Source: Streptomyces sp. CC0208
GTDB lineage: Bacteria; Actinomycetota; Actinomycetes; Streptomycetales; Streptomycetaceae
Reading direction: 5' to 3'
Assembly (NCBI RefSeq): GCF_003443735.1
Contig: NZ_CP031969.1
Span: 3,968,001 to 4,032,000 of the forward strand
DNA: 64,000 bases
Below are positions 28,097-37,226 of this stretch, one piece after another. How positions within the stretch are numbered: the first letter of the stretch is position 1; the number at the start of each line of letters is the position of its first letter. The translations under genes and the position numbers were made by a program. Under the pieces are notes generated by a model. That model had not been told where the DNA came from. It searched no databases and saw only the letters and a program-made list of their open reading frames with translations.

Positions 28097-28161
28097 TAGG
28101 TGTACTCGGCGATCCATGACCGCATGCGCCCAGCCGCCTCTCCCCAGCACCCACCGACCGC

Positions 28162-28764
28162 TCAGCTGTCCGTCGCCGGCGCGGACGCCGCCGGGGACGT
28201 GGACGCCTGCTTGCAGCCCGACTGCTCGGACAGGGCCTTCTTGGTGTCGCCCGACTCCAGGTCCTTCAGCGCGGCGAGGGCGGTCTGGCGCTGCGTCTCG
28301 ACCTTGTTCATCTCGGCCGACACGTCCTTGAGACCGGTCGCGAACTTCGCCTGGTCCTTGGTGTCGAGCCCGTCCACCTGCGTCTTCATGTCGGCATAGG
28401 ACGCCGAGAGCGCCGTGAGCTGCTTGACGGCCGCCTGGAGCTTCTTCGCACCGTCCTCGGCACCGGGAGGCGCCCCGGCGTTGCTGATGACCGTGGCGCG
28501 CGCCTTATAGCCGTCGGACAGGTCCTGGAAGGCCTGGGAGTCGGCCTTCTGGAGCTCCGCCGGGGTGCTCTCGGTGTCCTCGGCCGCCTTGGTGATCGCG
28601 TCGTAGGCCGCCGTGATCTTCTGATTCTGGGCCGGCACCAGGTCACAGACCTTCTTGGCCCAGGCGTCGAGTTCCTTGTTGTCCTTGTCGCCGCCGCCGC
28701 ATCCCGACAGCGCCAGTACCAGTACCGCACCGCCGGACAGTGCGGCCGCGAGCTTCGTGTTCAC
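28162..28764 (-). CDS. Small lipoprotein
   Basis: The protein has 200 aa. The signal peptide ends in the lipobox LALSGC (Cys at about residue 22), followed by a Gly/Asp-rich linker. The mature part is a predicted all-helical, Lys/Ala-rich domain of about 150 residues, with a Cys near each end that could form a disulfide. It ends in a Ser/Ala/Pro-rich tail. It is extracytoplasmic, anchored to the outer face of the membrane. No function is recognised. It lies next to hppA beyond that gene's terminator. Confidence 0.75.
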   Translation of the reverse strand: MNTKLAAALSGGAVLVLALSGCGGGDKDNKELDAWAKKVCDLVPAQNQKITAAYDAITKAAEDTESTPAELQKADSQAFQDLSDGYKARATVISNAGAPPGAEDGAKKLQAAVKQLTALSASYADMKTQVDGLDTKDQAKFATGLKDVSAEMNKVETQRQTALAALKDLESGDTKKALSEQSGCKQASTSPAASAPATDS

Positions 28765-28911
28765 CGGATCGGTCCCTTCCGTGGCCTCTCAGCCCCCGGA
28801 CCTTACACAGGACCCGCCCCGCACCCGCGAACCGAATGTCGCTTATAGATGTCTTTATTACTGTATGCGCCAGGCGAGAGAAGCCTCACGGCCGAGCGGC
28901 GCGCACGCACA

Positions 28912-28953
28912 GGGCGGGCGTGCGGCGCATGAACACACGCCGCACGCCCGCCC
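28912..28953 (-). terminator. Perfect 16-bp hairpin terminator after hppA
   Basis: GGGCGGGCGTGCGGCG (28912-28927) and CGCCGCACGCCCGCCC (28938-28953) pair perfectly around a 10-base loop, 26 bp past the hppA stop. Confidence 0.8.
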
Positions 28954-28978
28954 CTTGAGCTGGGCCTCGTGCCAGGAC

Positions 28979-31387
28979 CTACGAAACCACCGCGGGATCC
29001 ACCGACTTGGCCACCTTCTTCTCGTTGTCTTCGTCACCCACGGCGATGCCGCGCCGCTTGGAGACGTAGACCGCGCCGGCGATCACGAGGAACGCGAGAA
29101 CGGCGATGAAGATCCGTACGCCGATGCTCTTGTCCTCGCCGTAGCTGAACTTGATCACCGCCGGGGCGATCAGCAGCGCCACCAGGTTCATCACCTTCAG
29201 CAGCGGGTTGATCGCGGGGCCCGCGGTGTCCTTGAAGGGGTCGCCGACGGTGTCGCCGATCACCGTCGCCGCATGGGCCTCGCTGCCCTTGCCGCCGTGG
29301 TGGCCGTCCTCGACGAGCTTCTTGGCGTTGTCCCAGGCACCGCCGGAGTTGGCCAGGAAGACCGCCATCAGGGTGCCCGCGCCGATCGCGCCCGCGAGGA
29401 ACGCGCCGAGCGCGCCGACGCCGAGCGTGAACCCGATGAAGATCGGCGCCAGCACGGCGAGCAGACCGGGTGTGGTGAGTTCCCGCAGGGCGTCCTTGGT
29501 GCAGATGTCGACGACCTTGCCGTACTCCGGCTCCTCGCTGTAGTCCATGATCCCGGGATGGTCGCGGAACTGCCGCCGCACCTCGTAGACCACCGAGCCC
29601 GCCGACCTCGACACCGCGTTGATCGCCAGCCCCGAGAAGAGGAAGACGACCGCCGCGCCGGCGATCAGGCCGACGAGGTTGTTGGGCTGCGAGATGTCCA
29701 TCATCAGGCTCATCGGCGCGCCCGCCCCGCTGAGCTTCTCGCCGACGTCCTGCGCGCCGGTCGTGATCGCGTCACGGTACGACCCGAAGAGCGCCGACGC
29801 CGCGAGGACGGCGGTGGCGATGGCGATGCCCTTGGTGATGGCCTTGGTGGTGTTGCCGACGGCGTCCAGGTTGGTGAGCACCTGCGCGCCCGCGCCCTCG
29901 ACGTCGCCGGACATCTCGGCGATGCCCTGCGCGTTGTCGGAGACCGGCCCGAAGGTGTCCATGGCGACGATCACACCGACCGTGGTGAGCAGGCCGGTGC
30001 CGGCCAGCGCCACCGCGAACAGCGCCAGCATGATCGACGTGCCGCCGAGCAGGAAGGCCCCGTAGACGCCGAGGCCGATCAGCAGGGCGGTGTAGACGGC
30101 CGACTCGAGACCGATGGAGATACCGGCGAGGACGACGGTGGCGGGCCCCGTGAGCGAGCTCTTGCCGATGTCCTGGACCGGGCGGCGGGTGGTCTCGGTG
30201 AAGTAGCCGGTCAGCTGCTGGATGACGGCCGCCAGCAGAATGCCGATCGCCACCGCGACCAGGGCGAGGATCCGCGGATCGCCGTCCCTGCCGCTGATCG
30301 CCGTGTCGGTGACGCCGTCGAGGTCGGCGTACTTCCCCGGCAGGTAGACGAAGGCGGCCACCGCCACCAGCACGAGCGAGATCACCGCGGAGATGAAGAA
30401 CCCGCGGTTGATCGCGGACATGCCGCTGCGGTCGGAGCGTCGCGGGGCCACCGCGAAGATGCCGACCATCGCGGTGAGCACGCCGATCGCCGGGACGAGC
30501 AGCGGGAAGGCGAGTCCGGCGTCACCGAAGGCCGCCTTGCCGAGGATCAGCGCGGCGACGAGGGTCACGGCGTACGACTCGAAGAGGTCGGCCGCCATGC
30601 CCGCGCAGTCACCGACGTTGTCGCCCACGTTGTCGGCGATGGTCGCGGCGTTGCGCGGGTCGTCCTCCGGGATGCCCTGCTCGACCTTGCCGACCAGGTC
30701 GGCGCCGACGTCGGCGGCCTTGGTGAAGATGCCGCCGCCGACCCTCATGAACATCGCGATGAGCGCCGCGCCGAGACCGAAACCCTCCAGGACCTTCGGC
30801 GCGTCGGCCGCGTACACCAGCACCACACAGGAGGCGCCCAGCAGACCGAGCCCCACCGTGAACATGCCGACCACGCCACCCGTACGGAAAGCGATCTTCA
30901 TGGCTTTGTGGGAGACGGCGGTGAGATCCTTTTCCGGCTCGCCTTCCGCCGGAGTGGCTTCTCGCGCCGCCGCGGCCACACGCACATTGCTGCGCACGGC
31001 GAGCCACATGCCGATATAGCCGGTGGCCGCCGAGAACGCCGCGCCGATCAAGAAGAACACGGATCGGCCTGCGCGCTGATTCCAGTCGTCCGCGGGCAGC
31101 AGCATGAGCAGGAAGAACACGATGACGGCGAATACGCCGAGCGTGCGCAACTGGCGCGCCAGATAGGCGTTCGCGCCTTCCTGGATGGCCTTCGCGATCT
31201 TTTTCATGCTGTCGGTGCCCTCGCCGGCCGCGAGCACCTGGCGCACCAGGACGCCTGCCACCACGAGTGCCGCCAGGGCGACGACCGCGATGACGGCGAT
31301 CAGCACCCGGTTGTCGTCAGTGAGCACCGCGGCCGCGAGGGTTGTTGTGGGCTGGTCCAACTGATCAGGGGTAGAAAGCCCCGCCAT
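28979..31387 (-). CDS. hppA: Membrane H+-translocating pyrophosphatase
   Basis: This 802-aa integral membrane pump uses pyrophosphate hydrolysis to export protons. It has about 16 helices. The signature DVGADLVGK and the DNVGDN...AGMAADLFESY acidic motifs (about residues 220-275) bind Mg-PPi. The GNTTKA segment (about 507-512) has Lys where potassium-dependent enzymes have Ala, so this one is predicted to be K+-independent. N- and C-terminal Lys-rich ends face the cytosol. It is monocistronic with its own promoter region upstream (inverted repeats) and a strong terminator. Confidence 0.95.
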   Translation of the reverse strand: MAGLSTPDQLDQPTTTLAAAVLTDDNRVLIAVIAVVALAALVVAGVLVRQVLAAGEGTDSMKKIAKAIQEGANAYLARQLRTLGVFAVIVFFLLMLLPADDWNQRAGRSVFFLIGAAFSAATGYIGMWLAVRSNVRVAAAAREATPAEGEPEKDLTAVSHKAMKIAFRTGGVVGMFTVGLGLLGASCVVLVYAADAPKVLEGFGLGAALIAMFMRVGGGIFTKAADVGADLVGKVEQGIPEDDPRNAATIADNVGDNVGDCAGMAADLFESYAVTLVAALILGKAAFGDAGLAFPLLVPAIGVLTAMVGIFAVAPRRSDRSGMSAINRGFFISAVISLVLVAVAAFVYLPGKYADLDGVTDTAISGRDGDPRILALVAVAIGILLAAVIQQLTGYFTETTRRPVQDIGKSSLTGPATVVLAGISIGLESAVYTALLIGLGVYGAFLLGGTSIMLALFAVALAGTGLLTTVGVIVAMDTFGPVSDNAQGIAEMSGDVEGAGAQVLTNLDAVGNTTKAITKGIAIATAVLAASALFGSYRDAITTGAQDVGEKLSGAGAPMSLMMDISQPNNLVGLIAGAAVVFLFSGLAINAVSRSAGSVVYEVRRQFRDHPGIMDYSEEPEYGKVVDICTKDALRELTTPGLLAVLAPIFIGFTLGVGALGAFLAGAIGAGTLMAVFLANSGGAWDNAKKLVEDGHHGGKGSEAHAATVIGDTVGDPFKDTAGPAINPLLKVMNLVALLIAPAVIKFSYGEDKSIGVRIFIAVLAFLVIAGAVYVSKRRGIAVGDEDNEKKVAKSVDPAVVS

Positions 31388-31442
31388 TCGTCCTCCTTGA
31401 CGCTTGGGCTGAGCTCAAGATGTGGACGGATTGTAGGTACCC

Positions 31443-31554
31443 CGCCCTGATCAAAACAGGGCGCGGTAAACGGAATTGGCCTTTACACAACCGAAAGCAG
31501 TAATGCCCCGAAGGCATTCATGGCCGATATCTAGATCGTGAACCAATTCACGAT
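31443..31554. promoter_or_regulatory. Three inverted repeats upstream of hppA
   Basis: GCCCTG/CAGGGC (31443-31461), AATGCC/GGCATT (31502-31518) and ATCGTGAA-CCAA-TTCACGAT (31535-31554) lie in the 288-bp gap ahead of hppA. The last is perfect and AT-rich, like an operator. Binding proteins are unknown. Confidence 0.45.
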
Positions 31555-31602
31555 ACGCATCGCGCCTGACCACTGTAGGCACAGAAAGCCCACGCCGACA
31601 TG

Positions 31603-31637
31603 CGGAAGGGCCCCACCGGTGTGGTGGGGCCCTTCCG
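31603..31637 (-). terminator. Terminator of the bldG operon
   Basis: CGGAAGGGCCCCACC pairs perfectly with GGTGGGGCCCTTCCG around a 5-base loop, 37 bp after the stop of the ATP-binding gene. Confidence 0.8.
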
Positions 31638-31674
31638 CTGTCGAACAGAAATCTGATGCGAACCGGGGAGAAAG

Positions 31675-32112
31675 TCAGGGAAGCACTGCGGCCGGCGGCG
31701 TGGTCGGCCAGGTCATACGGATCTGTCCGCCATGCTCCCCTGCGGTGACCTCGACGTCGTCGACGAGGCCGCTGATGACCGCGAGGCCCATCTCGTCCTC
31801 CTCGGTCTCGGCGTCGGGCTCCTCGCCCGGTGCGCCCGACGCCCGGTCACCCGGGGTCGAACGCGGTGCCTCGTCGCCGACCTCGATGGAGAACTGCTTC
31901 TCCTCCTCGATCAGCAGCACCTGGACCGGCGCGGAGATGCCGCCGCTCTGGTGCAGTCCGACGGCACGGGTGCAGGCCTCGCCGACGGCGAGCCTGACCT
32001 CGTCGAGGACGGCCTCGTCCACTCCGGCCCTGCGCGCCACCGCTGCCGCCACCAGTCGGGCGGTCCTGACGTGCTCGGGCAGCGCGCTGAAACGGAGTTC
32101 AACGGTGGCCAT
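31675..32112 (-). CDS. Anti-sigma factor-like HATPase (BldG partner)
   Basis: This 145-aa RsbW/SpoIIAB-type GHKL ATPase fold protein lies just downstream of bldG on the same strand. I recall that the S. coelicolor equivalent (SCO3548) is co-transcribed with and binds BldG. The N-box reads EACTRAV, with Arg where the Mg-binding Asn normally sits. The G1 region is replaced by an acidic Gly/Glu-rich insert (about residues 80-110) before GLAVISGLVDDV. ATP-dependent kinase activity is thus doubtful. It may act as a binding partner only, while other kinases phosphorylate BldG. Confidence 0.82.
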   Translation of the reverse strand: MATVELRFSALPEHVRTARLVAAAVARRAGVDEAVLDEVRLAVGEACTRAVGLHQSGGISAPVQVLLIEEEKQFSIEVGDEAPRSTPGDRASGAPGEEPDAETEEDEMGLAVISGLVDDVEVTAGEHGGQIRMTWPTTPPAAVLP

Positions 32113-32230
32113 GCGTCCCCCTCGGAACTACGGGCGTGCTGTCGGGGGACCGGGCCGCCGAAAGCCCGGACCCCCTCTCTTGCTTCTGTCGACGTCCTTC
32201 TGCCGCTCCGGGCACGGGCCCGGAGACGGA

Positions 32231-32572
32231 TCAGTCGGTCGCCGCCACCGCTTCCTCGACCGAGGTGTGAATCGGGAACACCTTGGTGAGTCCGGTGATA
32301 CGGAAGATCTTGAGAATGCGCTCCTGGTTGCAGACCAGGCGCAGCGAGCCCTCATGGGCGCGCACCCGCTTCAGTCCGCCGACCAGTACGCCGAGCCCGG
32401 TGGAGTCGAGGAAGTCCACGCCCTCCATGTCGACGACAAGGTGGAAACTGCCGTCATTCACCAGCTCGACCAGCTGCTCGCGCAGCTTGGGCGCGGTATA
32501 TACGTCGATTTCGCCACCGACCCTGACGATCGTGCGATCGCCGACGGTCTCGGTCGACAGGGACAGGTCCAC
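32231..32572 (-). CDS. bldG: Anti-anti-sigma factor BldG
   Basis: This 113-aa single STAS domain protein controls morphological differentiation and antibiotic production by binding anti-sigma factors. The phospho-acceptor is Ser57 in DFLDSTGLGVLVGG, the position known in BldG. The unphosphorylated form releases sigma factors such as SigH. The sequence and neighbours (ATP-binding gene 118 bp downstream, divergent helicase upstream) match the S. coelicolor locus as I remember it. Only 80 bp separate its start from the helicase start as called here, so its promoters may overlap that gene. Confidence 0.95.
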   Translation of the reverse strand: MDLSLSTETVGDRTIVRVGGEIDVYTAPKLREQLVELVNDGSFHLVVDMEGVDFLDSTGLGVLVGGLKRVRAHEGSLRLVCNQERILKIFRITGLTKVFPIHTSVEEAVAATD

Positions 32573-32652
32573 GGATCCTCCAGCACCTTGCTATCGAGCG
32601 GTCGCCCCTCGGGACACCTCGGCAGAGCCCCCGGGACGGTTCGCCAGCCGCG

Positions 32653-35214
32653 ATGGCATTCAATCACTTACCGGCAGGCGTGCACGACGCCTTGGTCCCA
32701 TTGTCCGTCACGCCAGTGACACACTCGGTGCCGATGGCCAAGAATCTCCGATCCGATCGACCCTCGACGGACACCGGTCCCCGCCCCACGCCGAGCACGG
32801 TCCTGGACCGACTCGCCGCCGGGCCGAGCCGGGCTGCGCGCATCACTCATACGGAGCACTTGCCCCCACGTGCGGGTCGCCATGCCGTCTGGCCGGACCG
32901 GATCCGCTCGGAGGTCATCGCGGCCGTCCAGGCCTGCGGCATCGAGCACCCCTGGGCCCACCAGGCACGCGCGGCCGAACACGCCCTGGACGGCGAGTCG
33001 GTCGTCGTCGCCACCGGCACCGCCTCCGGCAAGTCCCTGGCCTACCTCGTGCCGGTCCTGTCCACCCTCCTGGACGGCTCCGAGGCCCCGAACGGCCGCG
33101 GCGCCACCACGCTCTACCTGTCCCCCACGAAAGCCCTGGCGGCGGACCAGTGCCGCTCGGTGAAGGAACTTTCACAACCGCTGGCCAATTCCGTACGCCC
33201 CGCGGTCTACGACGGCGACACGCCGTTCGAGGAACGCGAGTGGATCCGCCAGTACGCCAACTACGTGCTGACCAACCCGGACATGCTGCACCGCGGGATA
33301 CTCCCGTCCCATGCCCGCTGGTCCTCCTTCCTGAAGGCGCTCAAGTACGTCGTCATCGACGAGTGCCACACCTACCGGGGCGTGTTCGGCTCCCATGTCG
33401 CCCAGGTGCTGCGCCGCCTGCGCCGCCTCTGCGCCCGCTACGGTGCCTCCCCCGTCTTCCTGCTGGCCTCCGCGACCGCCGCCGAGCCGTCGGTCGCCGC
33501 CCGCCGCCTCACCGGCCTCCCGGTGGTCGAGGTCGCCGACGACGCCTCACCGCGCGGCGAACTGGTGTTTGCCCTCTGGGAGCCCCCGCTGACCGAGATG
33601 CAGGGCGAGAAGGGCGCCCCCGTCCGCCGCACCGCCACGGCGGAGACCGCCGACCTCCTCACCGACCTCGCCGTGCAGGGCGTGCGCTCGGTCGCCTTCG
33701 TGCGCTCCCGGCGCGGCGCCGAGCTGATCTCCGTGATCGCCCAGGAACGACTGGCCGAGGTCGACCGCTCCCTGGCCCGCCGCGTGGCGGCGTACCGCGG
33801 CGGCTATCTCCCGGAGGAACGCCGGGCCCTGGAACAGGCACTCCACTCGGGAGAGCTGCTGGGCCTGGCCGCCACCACGGCCCTGGAACTCGGCATCGAC
33901 GTCTCCGGCCTCGACGCCGTGCTGATCTCCGGCTACCCCGGCACGCGCGCGTCCCTGTGGCAGCAGGCCGGCCGGGCGGGTCGAGCCGGCCAGGGCGCCC
34001 TGGCGGTCCTGGTGGCCCGCGACGACCCCCTGGACACCTTCCTCGTCCACCACCCCGAGGCCCTGTTCGACCAGCCGGTGGAATCCACCGTCCTCGACCC
34101 CGACAACCCGTACGTCCTCGCCCCGCACCTGTGCGCGGCCGCGGCGGAACTGCCGTTGACGGACGAGGACATGGAGCTGTTCGGGCCGGAGACCGAGAAC
34201 CTGCTGGGGCAGCTGGAGTCCGCGAAGCTCCTGCGCCGCCGCACCAAGGCCTGGCACTGGACCCGCCGGGAGCGGGCCGCCGACCTCACCGACATCCGCG
34301 GGGAGGGCGGCCGGCCCATCCAGATCGTCGAGTCGGGCACGGGCCGCCTCCTCGGCACGGTCGACGCGGGCTCCGCCCACACCGCCGTCCACGAGGGCGC
34401 GGTCCACCTCCACCAGGGCCGCACCTACCTCGTCCGCTCCCTGGACCTGGAGGACTCGGTCGCCCTGGTCTCGGAGGCCAACCCGTCCTACTCGACGGTC
34501 GCCCGCGACACGACCTCCATCACCGTCCTGGAGACGGACACCGAGATCCCCTGGGGGGACGGACGCCTGTGCTACGGCTCCGTCGAGGTCACCAACCAGG
34601 TCGTCTCCTTCCTCCGCAGACGCCTCATCACCGGTGAAGTACTGGGCGAGACGAAACTCGACCTCCCTCCTCGTACGCTCCGCACCCGCGCGGTGTGGTG
34701 GACGGTCACCGAGGACCAGCTCGACGAGGCCCGGATCAACCCGGAGATCCTCGGCGGCGCCCTGCACGCCGCCGAACACGCCTCGATCGGCCTGCTGCCC
34801 CTCTTCGCGACCTGCGACCGCTGGGACATCGGCGGCGTGTCGATCCCCCTGCACCCCGACACACTGCTCCCCACGGTCTTCGTCTACGACGGTCACCCGG
34901 GCGGCGCGGGCTTCGCGGAGCGCGCCTTCCACACCGCCCGCGCCTGGCTCACCGCCACCCGCCAGGCCATCGCCTCCTGCGAGTGCGACGCCGGCTGCCC
35001 GTCCTGCATCCAGTCCCCCAAGTGCGGCAACGGCAACGACCCGCTGCACAAGAGGGGCGCGGTGCGGCTCCTCACGGTGCTGTTGCGGGGGGCGCCGGAG
35101 GAGGGGCGCCCTGAGAAGCCTCAAGAGGAACCCCCTCCGGAGCCCGGGCTCCGGGAGTCGGCGGAAGCGGAGCCTGCGACGGAACCGGCCCAGCAGGCCC
35201 CGCCCGCGCCCTGA
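32653..35214 (+). CDS. DECH-box helicase with DUF1998 Cys-rich C-terminus
   Basis: This 853-aa superfamily 2 helicase is of the helicase/secretion-neighbourhood type. Motif I is ATGTASGKS (about residues 119-127), motif II VIDECHTY, motif III SATAAEPS, and motif VI QQAGRAGRAG (about 437-446). The C-terminus has a four-Cys cluster, CECDAGCPSCIQSPKC, like the MrfA/DUF1998 repair helicases. It is thought to act in DNA repair. The start is uncertain: ATG 32653 has a weak ribosome site, and an in-frame ATG at 32734 is an alternative. Its 3' end overlaps the convergent tad gene by 143 bp. Confidence 0.88.
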   Translation: MAFNHLPAGVHDALVPLSVTPVTHSVPMAKNLRSDRPSTDTGPRPTPSTVLDRLAAGPSRAARITHTEHLPPRAGRHAVWPDRIRSEVIAAVQACGIEHPWAHQARAAEHALDGESVVVATGTASGKSLAYLVPVLSTLLDGSEAPNGRGATTLYLSPTKALAADQCRSVKELSQPLANSVRPAVYDGDTPFEEREWIRQYANYVLTNPDMLHRGILPSHARWSSFLKALKYVVIDECHTYRGVFGSHVAQVLRRLRRLCARYGASPVFLLASATAAEPSVAARRLTGLPVVEVADDASPRGELVFALWEPPLTEMQGEKGAPVRRTATAETADLLTDLAVQGVRSVAFVRSRRGAELISVIAQERLAEVDRSLARRVAAYRGGYLPEERRALEQALHSGELLGLAATTALELGIDVSGLDAVLISGYPGTRASLWQQAGRAGRAGQGALAVLVARDDPLDTFLVHHPEALFDQPVESTVLDPDNPYVLAPHLCAAAAELPLTDEDMELFGPETENLLGQLESAKLLRRRTKAWHWTRRERAADLTDIRGEGGRPIQIVESGTGRLLGTVDAGSAHTAVHEGAVHLHQGRTYLVRSLDLEDSVALVSEANPSYSTVARDTTSITVLETDTEIPWGDGRLCYGSVEVTNQVVSFLRRRLITGEVLGETKLDLPPRTLRTRAVWWTVTEDQLDEARINPEILGGALHAAEHASIGLLPLFATCDRWDIGGVSIPLHPDTLLPTVFVYDGHPGGAGFAERAFHTARAWLTATRQAIASCECDAGCPSCIQSPKCGNGNDPLHKRGAVRLLTVLLRGAPEEGRPEKPQEEPPPEPGLRESAEAEPATEPAQQAPPAP

Positions 35215-35734
35215 CCTCCGCCGTGAACGGGCCCCGACCGGAAGCGGCCGTCACATCGGAGATCTCACCGACCATCACGCATCGCACGATCCGCGCATCC
35301 TGATCCCGCGCCACCTCCTCCGCCCGAGCGCAGGCCACCGCCGGTCCGTCCGCCCAGTGGTCCGCCGCCGCGAGCGCCGCCAGATCCGCGCCACCGGCCG
35401 CACGATGCCGTACGACCACGGCCTGCCCGAGGCCCAGCACGGCCCCGAACACCACGCACAGCACCGCGATGGCACCGACACTCCAGACGGTTGCCGAACC
35501 CCGGTCCGAACGGGCGCCGACGACCTGCGCGCCGACGCACCGGGCGACAGAGCGGCAGCCGGCTCGGGTGAACCGCCCAGCACCCACCCAGGCTTTCGCG
35601 AACCGCCCAGAGTCCGACGGAGCACAGGCACACCGGGCACCGTCCAACCGAGCACAGGCGCACCATTCACCGCCATACCGAGCGGCCGAGAACCCCCCGC
35701 CGCCGACCTCGCGCTCCGTAGCTCCGCCGCTCAT
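35072..35734 (-). CDS. Rv3654c-type TadE-like protein
   Basis: This 220-aa protein has one transmembrane helix (about residues 82-105) preceded by the prepilin-like GSATVW, then AAGGADLAALAAA and two Cys, typical of the helicase/secretion-neighbourhood TadE-like family. Its ATG overlaps the stop of the TadE gene (ATGA), so it is translationally coupled. The first 75 residues are Cys/Arg-rich and unusual, and a later start is possible. The Pro-rich tail is encoded antisense to the end of the helicase gene. Likely role: minor pseudopilin of the Tad apparatus. Confidence 0.72.
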   Translation of the reverse strand: MSGGATEREVGGGGFSAARYGGEWCACARLDGARCACAPSDSGRFAKAWVGAGRFTRAGCRSVARCVGAQVVGARSDRGSATVWSVGAIAVLCVVFGAVLGLGQAVVVRHRAAGGADLAALAAADHWADGPAVACARAEEVARDQDARIVRCVMVGEISDVTAASGRGPFTAEVRARAGPAGPVPSQAPLPPTPGARAPEGVPLEASQGAPPPAPPATAP

Positions 35735-36108
35735 CCCTCCTCCCCCACCGTGGCCTCGACCGTCGCCTCCACCAAGGCCACGGCCTCCTCCCGCACCTCG
35801 AAGGGCAGGCCGTGCAGCGCCGGTGGCCTCGCCACGACCACGACACGGACCCGGTCGCCCTCCCGGGCGACCGTCACCTCCGCGTCGCGCGGTGCCGTGT
35901 CCCTAACCACCCGGACGACCGCCTCGGTGGGGTCCTCCCGGGCCGCCGCGCGGGCGCCCGTCCTGGCCGCGTCCACGCACTGGATCTGGGCGGCCACCAC
36001 GAGCAGCCCCCACACCAGCGCCATCGCGAACATCACCAGCACGGGCAGCACCATGGCCGACTCCGCCGTCACGAACCCCTGGTCCGCCGTCCGTTCACGC
36101 CTTCGCAT
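35731..36108 (-). CDS. TadE family pseudopilin-like protein
   Basis: The protein has 125 aa. A short basic leader (MRRRERTADQ) precedes GFVTAESAMVLPVLVMF, a prepilin-like cleavage site and hydrophobic helix with the Glu at +5 relative to the Gly. TadE proteins are minor pilins processed by a TadV-type peptidase. A C-terminal soluble part of about 70 residues is beta-rich. It overlaps the preceding pilin gene by 14 bp and the next gene by 4 bp. Confidence 0.82.
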   Translation of the reverse strand: MRRRERTADQGFVTAESAMVLPVLVMFAMALVWGLLVVAAQIQCVDAARTGARAAAREDPTEAVVRVVRDTAPRDAEVTVAREGDRVRVVVVARPPALHGLPFEVREEAVALVEATVEATVGEEG

Positions 36109-36316
36109 CGAGCGCCCGTTTCACGATGGCCTGGAGTTCCGCGCTGACGGCCCCGCTCGTCACCACCTTGTAGAGCACCACCGCGAACGCCACCGCCGCG
36201 ACGATCCCCATCGCGTACTCGGAGGTGACCATTCCGTCGTCCCCGCGCATCGACCGCATCCGGCACATCGTCCTGCACACCAGGGCACCCATCCGCGCCC
36301 GCACTGCCTTGTACAT
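36095..36316 (-). CDS. Flp pilin-like DUF4244 protein
   Basis: This 73-aa protein is probably the major pilin subunit. After a basic leader, GMVTSEYAMGIVAAVAFA gives a type IV prepilin-like site (cleavage after Gly, Glu at +5) and a single hydrophobic helix, followed by a short C-terminus. GGGGG lies upstream of the ATG. It is the first gene after the TadC gene, 121 bp downstream, and followed by tadE-like genes in the same direction. Confidence 0.82.
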   Translation of the reverse strand: MYKAVRARMGALVCRTMCRMRSMRGDDGMVTSEYAMGIVAAVAFAVVLYKVVTSGAVSAELQAIVKRALDAKA

Positions 36317-36437
36317 CTCAACCCCCGTAAGGATCAGTCCTGTTGACTACCGTCTGACTGCTCGTTGACTGCTTGTACGCCTGCTCGTCCGTCTCCTCGT
36401 CCGTCTCCTCGTCCGCCGCCTCAGCGACCGTCGGCCG

Positions 36438-37226
36438 TCATCGCCCACCCCCTCCCAGCACTCCTCCCGCGAGCCCGATCACGATCGGCAGCACGCCGAC
36501 GGCGATGAACGCGGGCAGGAAACACAGCCCCACCGGCGCGGTGACCAGCACAGCGGCCTTGCGTGCCCGTGCCGTCGCGGCGCGCCCCCAGTCGGCGCGG
36601 GCGTCCGCCGCGAGGCCGCCGACCGGTCCGGCCGCGGGCAGCCCGGTCACGTCGGCGCGTTCCAGCAGCCGGGCCAGCGCCCCCGCACCCGGTGTCGAGG
36701 CGAGCCTTCGCCAGGCCTCGTCCGGTTCGCCGCCGAGCCGTACCTCCGCCGCCCCGCGCGCGAGTCCCTCTCCCACGGGCCCGCCCAGAGCCTCACCCAC
36801 AGCCTGGGCCGCGATCACGGGTCCGGCGCCCGCCGCGATACAGGCGGCCAGCAGGTCGGCGGCGAGCGGTAGTTGCCGGGCCGCCTCACCCGCGTCGGCC
36901 TCCTCCGCACCCACACCGGCCCTCTGGCGCAGCCGCCACCGCCACAACCCCACCGCGACGACCAGTCCGACCACGGCACCGGCGACTCCCCCGACCAGCA
37001 CCCACCCGGCACACCCGACGCCGAGCACGGGCAGCCACCGCCGCGCGAACTCCCTCCCCTCGAACCGCGGGCCCTCGCCCCTGGCCTCCGATGCGGCCAG
37101 CAACTCTCCGAGCCGCCGTCGCATCCTGCGCTCACGCCGCACCGCCACGGCCCACCGGGCGAGCCAGGCGAGCGCCGACGCGGTCCCCAGAACCGCCCCC
37201 AGCCTGTGGACGAACTCCGCACTCAT
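36438..37226 (-). CDS. TadC-like type II secretion F domain protein
   Basis: The protein has 262 aa from ATG 37226, which overlaps the TadB stop by ATGA. The open frame continues upstream but those 59 codons are shadow of the TadB gene. It has a T2SSF domain with membrane helices at about 50-85 and at the C-terminus (VLVTAPVGLCFLPAFIAVGVLPI). It is a platform protein that works with TadB and the TadA ATPase to extrude pilins. Confidence 0.85.
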   Translation of the reverse strand: MSAEFVHRLGAVLGTASALAWLARWAVAVRRERRMRRRLGELLAASEARGEGPRFEGREFARRWLPVLGVGCAGWVLVGGVAGAVVGLVVAVGLWRWRLRQRAGVGAEEADAGEAARQLPLAADLLAACIAAGAGPVIAAQAVGEALGGPVGEGLARGAAEVRLGGEPDEAWRRLASTPGAGALARLLERADVTGLPAAGPVGGLAADARADWGRAATARARKAAVLVTAPVGLCFLPAFIAVGVLPIVIGLAGGVLGGGGR

